DNA from: Armatimonadetes bacterium 55-13
GTDB taxonomy: Bacteria; Armatimonadota; Fimbriimonadia; Fimbriimonadales; Fimbriimonadaceae
Reading direction: 5' to 3'
NCBI GenBank assembly: GCA_001898035.1
Contig: MKRX01000006.1
Coordinates: 514,150-578,149, forward strand
DNA length: 64,000 nucleotides
The position numbers were made by a program, and so were the translations under genes. The notes under the pieces were generated by a model. The model was not told the DNA's origin, ran no database searches, and was given only the letters and a program-made list of their open reading frames with translations. This document shows positions 52,865-59,256 of this stretch, one piece after another. Each line of letters opens with the position of its first letter. Position 1 is the stretch's first letter.

Positions 52865-53000
52865 TTGTGAAGGAGGTGGGTGGCTTAGGGATTCCACCCA
52901 CCAGCACTCTTAGAAGTCCACCGCCTGAAAGAGGCTTGTCATACGGACTTAGGGGCGAACCCCGCAGGGCTATCACTCGTGTCGTATAGACTACAGCGTA
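52865..53000 (-). ncRNA. Putative tracrRNA between cas12 and cas1
   Basis: The 219 bases between cas12 and cas1 hold no gene. On the minus strand the bases at 52903-52913 read CTAAGAGTGCT, complementary to an 11-base run (positions 17-27) of the crRNA repeat. Directly after it is a perfect 9-bp hairpin (GGTGGGTGG with CCACCCACC, 52875-52902) whose loop contains TCCCTAAG, also complementary to the repeat. Upstream lie GCCT/AGGC (52923-52935), a GGGG-TTCG-CCCC tetraloop hairpin (52952-52963) and a closing stem of ATACG with CGTAT (52941-52987). A third short repeat-complementary CCCCTAAG is at 52948-52955. The partial anti-repeat plus stacked hairpins, on the cas strand, match a tracrRNA. Ends are not determined. 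Confidence 0.62.
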
Positions 53001-53033
53001 GTATCCGTTCCGCATCGAGATGGAACTTAGAAA

Positions 53034-55598
53034 CTATATCACAATCCTTCTCAGCGCGGCACGAGAATTGTCGTTCTCAGCGATAAATTCGTAAACCGGG
53101 ATCTTGCAACGGATCTCAAAGGTCGGGTTCAACTTGACATGTGCTTCCGCCATCATCGCGGTGGTGAAACCTTTGCCTTTGCCGTCGTTGACTAGTGGCC
53201 GAAGGGCAATGTTTAGGGCTCCCACAAAATCAGCATCCAACACAACGCCTTGAGAGAAGGACTTTCCTTTAAATTCCTTTTGATAGGGATCCCAGAAAAG
53301 TTCACTTCCCCAACTGAACCTTCTGGGTTGTGCAGGGTCCAAGTCTTCCGGCTGAACCACAAACCGACTTCTTCCGTAGGCCTTTCCTTCTTCATTTCTG
53401 AGTTTCATCCATCTGCCCTGCCGATAGATAGTCGAATGACTTTCTATTTCATCGTCCTGCGGACCTTCATATCCCTCGCCAATCTTGCGGCCAATCGCCA
53501 TGCTTTTATCTTGTTTCTTGGCCTTCTCCACTTCATCGCGCTTGGCCCACCAGCCAAACGGAGAAACTTGACTTGTATAGCGTGCGGCTTCCCAACGAAC
53601 ACCATCCACCCGGTTCGATCGGGAGTTGTAGAAGTAGCCTCTTTTCCGCATCTGATAGATCAATGCCTCTTCCATGGAAGCGAGATGTTTAACTCGGTTA
53701 TTTCTTTTTAAGTTAAGAGCACCTAACTCAAGGTTCTCCAACACGAAGCAGTAGTTTCCTTCCCCAAATCTCTCGCTGCAATTCTGAACAAGTTTTGCAA
53801 CAGCCTCAACCGTCTCTGTCTTGCCCAAGCTGCGATCTTTCCTACGAGCTTTGGCAAGCGCAACCACATAGCGGTTCCTTTCTTGGGCACTCTTGGAGAG
53901 GTCCCGCATGCGCTGAAAGTACGCGATCTCTTGCCGAATGGCTCGCCACTCCCGCTTTCGACCCGGTAGAGGGATGTCGTCGATTACGGCTTTCTCTTCA
54001 GTATCTACAACAACCGCTCGTAGCACGTAGTTGATGCCCCGATCAATGCCGATAAGGTATCGACACTGCGGTTTGCACCAGGGGGCGTTACTGTTCTGTA
54101 TTGTCTTATTAGAGTCATAGAATTTGAAGACAGGTCGGATGAACAGCCGAGGATGCTTTCCTTCTGGGTCGACGATGACAAACTGCGTTGTGTTATGAAT
54201 GCATCGCCGTTCCAAAGGGGCCTCGGCCACGTGATTTTCGACGTGTTTCGTATACCATCGAAGAAAGGCATGCTTAAATCGTAGAGGCATCAAGGCACAG
54301 TCCTTACCCTCGGACTTGGTCTTGGAAGTAATTTGCCGATCCGAGAGAAGGGAGGTGCCATCTTGATACATATATCGCTGCACGTCAATTTTCGGCATGC
54401 CATCTAATGGGATGGCGAGAGCCAAACCGTTCTCCGTTCGGTGACCATCCCAAACGAGGGAAGCCTGCCTTTTCCTGGTAATGGTCCCTTGGAGATACGA
54501 GTGGCCAGCCCACCTGCTACGTTCCTGCTCCAACCTTACACGTGGTTTGGCTTGGCCTAGCTCCTTTTGCAGAGCCGTCACTCGGTGGCGTTTCTTGTCG
54601 TCAACCTTCGCAATCGTGTATCGATCCTTGTCCTCCAGATCGAGGAACTCAAGCACAGAGTCGACAACTGATTCAAAGTTCGCGGACGGTTTCTCCGATG
54701 TCAAATAGGGAAACTGGGGATTCGTGTGTTTTCCTGAATTTGCCGCAGAATGGAATGCTTTTAAGCCACTCCGCAGGCGACGATCCAAAGTGTCTTTATC
54801 TACGCCCTTAGGCGCCGAGTCCTTGATCGACTTCGCGATTTGATCCACCCAATTCTTTTGGGCTAGGAGCTTCACCGTCCGCCACGCTTTTTCATCGCGA
54901 ATGAGTTCCTCATCGCTCAAACTCCCCCAGGGGTCAATATTCTGGAGGAAGCCTCTCATGATTTCCGGCTCTCTTTGCAGCAAAGCTCCTGCTAGCAGGA
55001 CTTCTCTGGCGGCCTCAATGCTGCCAAACTTGGTCACAGCCCATGTTCGGACAACCGAACGCTCGTCTTTCTGAACGAATCGCATCAACGCCTTTATGAC
55101 TCGATGGGCATTAAGCATAGGCAGCTCAACTTCGATGAAAGGCGCTGAAGTCCAAAATCTGCCTTCTTGATCCGATTCGGACTTTTGATCCGATTTACCG
55201 AATCTATTGATCAATCGTGGGAGATTGATTCCAGGTACGGGCTGGGGAATCACATAGCGACTCTTTTTGGGCCGGGGCCCTTTCTTCTCATCAGGTGGAG
55301 ACGGTAACTCTGTGGATGGCAAAGAAAGTTCTTTCCTATGTTTCGTCTTACCTGGCTTTGGCACATACGACTCGTGCCCTTCGTTCTGGTAAAGATTTCG
55401 GTACAGATCGTTTCGTTCAACTTCAATTTTATGAAGAAGAAAGTGCAGCGATTGAAAGTCACGCCGCCCGCGCTCCGACTCCAGGTGACGACGAATCTTC
55501 TCTTCGCGCTGTCGCAACCTTTGAAGTCGCTTCTCTCCAAGTTCGCGCAAGCGAATATCTCTGGGTGACAGAGCGACCGTCGATGTCTTTTTGGGCAT
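53034..55598 (-). CDS. cas12: Compact type V effector, Cas12l/Cas-pi-like, lacking a zinc ribbon
   Basis: Predicted RNA-guided DNA nuclease of the Cas12 class, 854 residues, small for an effector that travels with cas1, cas2 and cas4. The split RuvC nuclease is complete: Asp519 in YLIGIDRGINYVL, Glu621 in YCFVLENLELGAL and Asp788/Asp790 in GVVLDADFVGALNIAL. A basic, helical N-terminus (residues 1-70) and a Pro/Lys-rich linker (80-125) come first. In the region where Cas12 and TnpB have a CxxC...CxxC ribbon after 'ysSq', this protein reads ARYTSQVSPFGWWAKRDEVE with no cysteine; only scattered Cys occur elsewhere. Size, adjacent tracrRNA candidate and probable phylum suggest Cas12l (Cas-pi), but this comes from memory of the family and was not checked by search. 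Start is ATG 55598. Confidence 0.9.
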   Translation of the reverse strand: MPKKTSTVALSPRDIRLRELGEKRLQRLRQREEKIRRHLESERGRRDFQSLHFLLHKIEVERNDLYRNLYQNEGHESYVPKPGKTKHRKELSLPSTELPSPPDEKKGPRPKKSRYVIPQPVPGINLPRLINRFGKSDQKSESDQEGRFWTSAPFIEVELPMLNAHRVIKALMRFVQKDERSVVRTWAVTKFGSIEAAREVLLAGALLQREPEIMRGFLQNIDPWGSLSDEELIRDEKAWRTVKLLAQKNWVDQIAKSIKDSAPKGVDKDTLDRRLRSGLKAFHSAANSGKHTNPQFPYLTSEKPSANFESVVDSVLEFLDLEDKDRYTIAKVDDKKRHRVTALQKELGQAKPRVRLEQERSRWAGHSYLQGTITRKRQASLVWDGHRTENGLALAIPLDGMPKIDVQRYMYQDGTSLLSDRQITSKTKSEGKDCALMPLRFKHAFLRWYTKHVENHVAEAPLERRCIHNTTQFVIVDPEGKHPRLFIRPVFKFYDSNKTIQNSNAPWCKPQCRYLIGIDRGINYVLRAVVVDTEEKAVIDDIPLPGRKREWRAIRQEIAYFQRMRDLSKSAQERNRYVVALAKARRKDRSLGKTETVEAVAKLVQNCSERFGEGNYCFVLENLELGALNLKRNNRVKHLASMEEALIYQMRKRGYFYNSRSNRVDGVRWEAARYTSQVSPFGWWAKRDEVEKAKKQDKSMAIGRKIGEGYEGPQDDEIESHSTIYRQGRWMKLRNEEGKAYGRSRFVVQPEDLDPAQPRRFSWGSELFWDPYQKEFKGKSFSQGVVLDADFVGALNIALRPLVNDGKGKGFTTAMMAEAHVKLNPTFEIRCKIPVYEFIAENDNSRAALRRIVI

Positions 55599-55607
55599 GG
55601 AGAATGT

Positions 55608-55635
55608 ACTATCACAGAAGGGCCAACGGTGTCAA
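55608..55635 (-). promoter_or_regulatory. Putative cas12 operon promoter
   Basis: A consensus -35 TTGACA (55630-55635) is 16 bases from GATAGT (55608-55613), which matches four of six -10 positions. The -10 ends nine bases before the cas12 ATG and there is no Shine-Dalgarno, so the message would be nearly leaderless. Confidence 0.55.
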
Positions 55636-55730
55636 TGCCGGATCAAAGGCACTGAAAAATTGGATCGATGAGCAGTCGATACTATTGCCGAAAGGCTCAG
55701 TCTGGGCGCCGATGGTGAAAGAATGGGGGG

Positions 55731-56072
55731 ATGGTTGATGGTGGTGAGGGGGATGGGGGGTTGTTGGTGGTGGATCGGACGATGTCGACGGACATTGGGA
55801 TTCGCGATCTCTACCTTCGGGTGGACGATTGGCCGGAGGAGACGTTGGCGTTTGGCGAGTCGTTTGAAGCTCCGTTAGAGCCGGGAGAGCACCGCATCAA
55901 GGTGACGAATCGGCTTTACTCGCTTACGGAGACCTTCGAGATTGCGGCGGGGGAGACGGTGCGGTTTGAGGCGGGAAACGTTCCGGGGAAGGGGCTGCTG
56001 ACGGTCCTAATGGCGATTACGGGAAGCGGCGCGTATCGTGTGGCGCTGGTCCGCGATCCGGGTGAGCGGTGA
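55731..56072 (+). CDS. Uncharacterised small protein, possible PEGA-like fold
   Basis: Function not recognised, 113 residues. After a Gly-rich start the body is beta-rich: LYLRVDDWPEETLAFGESFE, PLEPGEHRIKVTNRLYSLTE, and FEIAAGETVRFEAGNVPGKG. The 'pGeHrIkv' pattern is that of PEGA-like or transthyretin-like surface domains. The hydrophobic C-terminal stretch (LLTVLMAITGSGAYRVALV) may touch a membrane. The ATG at 55731 is the first in frame; an ATG at 55782 is a possible true start. It begins 132 bases past the cas12 start on the opposite strand. Confidence 0.55.
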   Translation: MVDGGEGDGGLLVVDRTMSTDIGIRDLYLRVDDWPEETLAFGESFEAPLEPGEHRIKVTNRLYSLTETFEIAAGETVRFEAGNVPGKGLLTVLMAITGSGAYRVALVRDPGER

Positions 56073-56083
56073 CGGAAAAAGGG

Positions 56084-57301
56084 TTAGCCCCAGATGCGAT
56101 AGCCCAGCGTGAACAGAGCGCCTTTGATGGTCTTGGTGGTTTGTTCGGTGAGGGTTTGGACGGAGGTCTTTAGGTTGGCGGCGTCATCCGGGGTGATGTC
56201 CAGCAACGGGCGGAAATTGTAGAGGACCTGGCCCTTTCCTTCAGTGACCTCGATCATTTGGGGGACCTTGTCAAAGAAGGCGTCTAACTTCTCAGCGGAC
56301 GCATCGGCCCGGGCCAAGGCGTCTGTCCCGGCAAAGGTATAGAGTTTGTGACCGCTGAACCAGGCTTCGACGGTTCCGGCGTCTCCCGGCTTAATTTGGA
56401 CTCGGAACGAGGTGGTGACGGCGCTGCGGTGGATGGGCAGATTTCGCTCTTCCATGTCCGCAATCAAGTCTTGGGCGCGTTCCTTGCTGGGCGGGTGAGT
56501 GCGGTAGATGCCCCAATCCAGGCTAGGACGGCTCTTTTCGTCGCGGGCCAACCGCTCCATCATGGTGATCATGCCGGTGGGGTCGTACTTGCTTTTGAGC
56601 ATGTACTGGAACCCGCCGAAGTCGGCGGCTTTTTCCGCGTCCACGCCCCATGTGCTGATCATGCTCTGCGCGCCCAACTGGACGCCCTGCATGACGTTGG
56701 TGGCGTCTTTGGAGCGGGTCATGGCGGCGACGATGACGGCCAGGATTTGAGCGATCTGAAGTTTCTCGGATTTGCGCTGAAGAGCCCAGACGTGACGAAA
56801 CGCGGCGTGGGAAATCTCGTGTCCCATGACCCCGGCCAGTTCATCGTCCGATTCCACGTACTTCACCAAGCCTTCATAGACGTAGATGATGCCGCCAGGA
56901 AGGGAGAACGCGTTGACGTCTTCTCCTTCAACGACGCGGAACTCGTAGGGGAACTTGGAAGGACGAGTATCACCCCAGAGCGCTTCGGCCTGGGTGGAAT
57001 TGGCGATGCCGGACATTTCGGCGCCGATCTTCTGCACCCGCTTGATCATCTCTTCGTTCTTGCTGGCCTTGAGCTGCTTATCAACCTCTTTGGCGTATTC
57101 CTTTCCGAGCGCGATGTCTCGATCGAGATCCTTCTGGCGGGTGGGGTCGATCTGAATCTCATCGGCCTTTTTCCAAGCCATGAGGACGAGCTTTTCGACC
57201 TGATTTTGGGGAGTGAAATGGTGGCAGTCGCACCCATCGGTATGCCCATGACTCCCGGTGGACGAAGCGAGAACAGCGGTAAGGAGCAGGGCGTTGAACA
57301 T
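56084..57301 (-). CDS. M48-family metalloprotease
   Basis: A zinc protease for envelope or membrane-protein quality control, 405 residues. After a signal-like start (MFNALLLTAVLASSTGS) there is an unusual His/Cys cluster, HGHTDGCDCHHF, at about residues 19-30, which could bind a metal. The catalytic motif is GVMGHEISHAAFRHVWALQR (HExxH) and the third ligand Glu is in WGVDAEKAADFGGFQYML. The M48 context segment GGIIYVYEGLVKYVESDDEL is present. The C-terminal 130 residues are a novel-looking domain. It is convergent with the small gene at 55731. Confidence 0.88.
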   Translation of the reverse strand: MFNALLLTAVLASSTGSHGHTDGCDCHHFTPQNQVEKLVLMAWKKADEIQIDPTRQKDLDRDIALGKEYAKEVDKQLKASKNEEMIKRVQKIGAEMSGIANSTQAEALWGDTRPSKFPYEFRVVEGEDVNAFSLPGGIIYVYEGLVKYVESDDELAGVMGHEISHAAFRHVWALQRKSEKLQIAQILAVIVAAMTRSKDATNVMQGVQLGAQSMISTWGVDAEKAADFGGFQYMLKSKYDPTGMITMMERLARDEKSRPSLDWGIYRTHPPSKERAQDLIADMEERNLPIHRSAVTTSFRVQIKPGDAGTVEAWFSGHKLYTFAGTDALARADASAEKLDAFFDKVPQMIEVTEGKGQVLYNFRPLLDITPDDAANLKTSVQTLTEQTTKTIKGALFTLGYRIWG

Positions 57302-57375
57302 CGGATGGTTACTTTTATGACGCGCCGAAGCCGATAGGGTTATCTTTCAAAACTATCGGAGACTTCGCACAGGCG

Positions 57376-57528
57376 ATGGTTCTGGCCAAATCGAAAGAGC
57401 CAAAGCAAGTTTACATGCAACGCGAGAACGGAATGGTTTCGGCCGCTATCAAGTTTCAACGTCCGAACTTCAAGAATTGTTCTCCGGTACACCTCCCAAT
57501 GGGGACTTTTTCACGATTTAGACCGTAG
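57376..57528 (+). CDS. Possible 50-residue small ORF
   Basis: A short frame (MVLAKSKEPKQVYMQRENGM, then VSAAIKFQRPNFKNCSPVHL, ending MGTFSRFRP) lies in the 241-base gap between the M48 gene and the START-like gene. It is basic and has no recognised motif or clear ribosome site. Its end lies 2 bases before the TAGAAT promoter hexamer of the next gene. It is as likely to be chance as real. Confidence 0.2.
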   Translation: MVLAKSKEPKQVYMQRENGMVSAAIKFQRPNFKNCSPVHLPMGTFSRFRP

Positions 57529-57529
57529 G

Positions 57530-57535
57530 TAGAAT
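57530..57535 (+). promoter_or_regulatory. -10 hexamer TAGAAT before the START-like gene
   Basis: TAGAAT with seven bases to the ATG at 57543; no Shine-Dalgarno sequence. Confidence 0.45.
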
Positions 57536-57542
57536 CCGAACG

Positions 57543-57983
57543 ATGCCCACGGTAGAGACCACCTGCTTCATCAACGCGCCGCTTTCCAAGGTGTATGAAA
57601 TAGCCAAGGACAGCCGCTCCTTCCCCGACTTCATGAAGGATGTCAAATCCGTTACGTTGGTGGAATCGGATGGGAATCGGTTCGTGTGCGACTGGGTCGG
57701 CGTAGTTCCCACCTTTGGTCTCAAGATTCGTTGGCGGCAAGAAGACCTTTGGGACGATTCCACTTTCACCTGCAACTTTAAGCAGTTAGAGGGAGACTAC
57801 GACCGAATGGACGGGGTTTGGACCTTTGCCGAGGAAAATGGCGGCACTCGATTCAACCAGTCGCTGGAGTACGAATACAACGTACCAACCCTGGGTCCTT
57901 TGGTCAAGAAAGTCATTCACGCCATCGTCGTGAAAAACTTGGAAGGGATCAACGAGGCCTTTACCAAGCGCGCTGAAGGTTAG
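57543..57983 (+). CDS. SRPBCC (START-like, polyketide cyclase/aromatase family) protein
   Basis: A small hydrophobic-ligand-binding fold of 146 residues: PTVETTCFINAPLSKVYEIA at the N-terminus, strand pattern VTLVESDGNRFVCDWVGVVP, then WTFAEENGGTRFNQSLEYEY, and a long C-terminal helix ending VVKNLEGINEAFTKR. Such proteins bind lipids, quinones or polyketides, or act in coenzyme Q transfer; no partner gene here points to a ligand. It is convergent with the 102-residue genes with no gap. Confidence 0.85.
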   Translation: MPTVETTCFINAPLSKVYEIAKDSRSFPDFMKDVKSVTLVESDGNRFVCDWVGVVPTFGLKIRWRQEDLWDDSTFTCNFKQLEGDYDRMDGVWTFAEENGGTRFNQSLEYEYNVPTLGPLVKKVIHAIVVKNLEGINEAFTKRAEG

Positions 57984-58292
57984 TCACTCGCCCGTGTCTT
58001 TCCAGTGATAGTACATGGCCTGGGTAAAGGCATGGCCGGCATTTTCTTGGGAGAGCATGGGCCACTCCTCGCGCAGAGCGTCGATGGCGTTATTCATCAG
58101 GCCCGCTTTGATCTTTCCGGCATAGTCATAGGCGCGTTCCGTTACCATTCGGCATTGGCTAACCAGGGCCTCTCTTTCTTGCGCGGTCATCTCCGGCAGC
58201 CGATGGGCGAGCCGCTCATGCACAGGCGCGAGGGCCTGGGCGCCCCATTCTAGGACCACTTCCATGGCCACATTCCATTGTTGGGAAGTCAC
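57984..58292 (-). CDS. Uncharacterised 102-residue protein, paralogue A
   Basis: Function not recognised. It has the same length as the next gene upstream and aligns along the whole length: both have AME.VLEWG near residue 10, R..(YD/YE)YA.K.K.G in the middle and AL(R/RK)EEWP.LS.ENA...(T/S)QAMYYHW(K/R)(D/E)TGE at the end. The fold is probably all helical. The two arose by tandem duplication. It lies 7 bases after paralogue B and is probably co-transcribed with it and the gene at 58605. Confidence 0.7.
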   Translation of the reverse strand: MTSQQWNVAMEVVLEWGAQALAPVHERLAHRLPEMTAQEREALVSQCRMVTERAYDYAGKIKAGLMNNAIDALREEWPMLSQENAGHAFTQAMYYHWKDTGE

Positions 58293-58299
58293 TCTCTGG

Positions 58300-58608
58300 T
58301 CACTCGCCCGTTTCTCGCCAGTGGTAGTACATGGCTTGGCTTACCGCTCGGCTGGCATTCTCTGAGCTTAGTCCTGGCCACTCCTTTCTCAGCGCCTTGA
58401 TCACTAAGTGCGTCCCGCCGGACTTTGCCTTGGCCGCGTACTCATAGGCGCGGCTGGTGACTTGCCCGCAAACGCGAATGGCCTCCGCTCGTTCTTTGGG
58501 CGACATCCCTGGACAGCGGACGGCGAGCCGCTCGTCATCTGTTTTCATCCGTTCCGGGCCCCACTCCAGGACAGTCTCCATCGCGGAGTTGAATTGGTCA
58601 GTGGTCAT
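58300..58608 (-). CDS. Uncharacterised 102-residue protein, paralogue B
   Basis: The second member of the tandem pair (MTTDQFNSAMETVLEWGPER at the start, AVSQAMYYHWRETGE at the end). Compared with paralogue A the first half differs more than the last 35 residues, so the C-terminal AMYYHW segment is probably the functional part. The ATG overlaps the stop of the 193-residue gene upstream by 4 bases (ATGA), so the three genes form one operon. No annotated family is recognised. Confidence 0.7.
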   Translation of the reverse strand: MTTDQFNSAMETVLEWGPERMKTDDERLAVRCPGMSPKERAEAIRVCGQVTSRAYEYAAKAKSGGTHLVIKALRKEWPGLSSENASRAVSQAMYYHWRETGE

Positions 58609-59186
58609 TGGATGACTTGCAGGGAGCGCAACATCACTTCCACCATGTTCATGGTGCGAACGGTTGCTTCCGGGTCACAGGTGATTCTGATGAGCATGGC
58701 GGCGTTCTCCCTTTCCGGGCGGTCCATCACCATAAATATCTGATCGACATAAACGTCTTCAATGGGGATTCCGCGGAAGCCAACCGTCTTCATTCCCGCC
58801 AACTCCATGGTGATCCACTTGGCTTCCGGATAAGCTTCGGCAATCTGGGCGATGACCTGCTCGATCATCTGCTCGTCCGAGAATTCACCTCGGTCGTGCA
58901 GGTCAAAGTTGATCTGCACGGTGTTCTCTTCGTTGAACACCAAGGTCCGCTGACCATCCTCAAAAATGTGCCAACCCATCGGAATCGTCAGGTAAGCCCA
59001 GATGCATCCGCAGGCAAACGTGCCCGAAAGATCCTGGATATCGATTCCCGCCATGTTCGGCACCAATCCGACCCCGTTGTCCCGGAGATTCGCGTTCATC
59101 TCCTGGTCTTGCATAAAGCTCTCGGGAGTATTCGCCGAGGCAAAGTCTTTGAACGTGTATTCGAGTTCGGGTGTCTCCGTAGACAT
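58605..59186 (-). CDS. Uncharacterised 193-residue protein
   Basis: Function not recognised. A cytosolic-looking protein without signal peptide or membrane segment. It has an N-terminal acidic region, FACGCIWAYLTIPMGWHIFE (about residues 57-76), TLVFNEENTVQINFDLHDRG, and a C-terminal strand-helix pattern (IFMVMDRPERENAAMLIRIT). It heads the three-gene operon with the 102-residue paralogues. The pattern in the last 100 residues suggests a small alpha/beta fold with a ligand pocket, but nothing more can be said. Confidence 0.65.
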   Translation of the reverse strand: MSTETPELEYTFKDFASANTPESFMQDQEMNANLRDNGVGLVPNMAGIDIQDLSGTFACGCIWAYLTIPMGWHIFEDGQRTLVFNEENTVQINFDLHDRGEFSDEQMIEQVIAQIAEAYPEAKWITMELAGMKTVGFRGIPIEDVYVDQIFMVMDRPERENAAMLIRITCDPEATVRTMNMVEVMLRSLQVIQ

Positions 59187-59256
59187 GGCAGGGTTACGGT
59201 ACCCATCGCAATCTTCTATTTTTAAGCTATTGCATTAAAATGCCGACTTTGGACCT

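Noticed and set aside
52815-53033. Possible further small cas gene between cas12 and cas1
   Set aside because: No frame of reasonable length exists on either strand. The stretch is instead rich in inverted repeats and repeat-complementary bases, so an RNA was called.
55295-55738. A 147-residue plus-strand frame opposite the start of cas12
   Set aside because: Most of it is antisense to the effector. The residues beyond it carry no recognisable pattern and would leave no room for the cas12 promoter.
56348-57337. A 329-residue plus-strand frame over the M48 gene
   Set aside because: The minus strand carries the HExxH protease; the plus frame is a compositional shadow.
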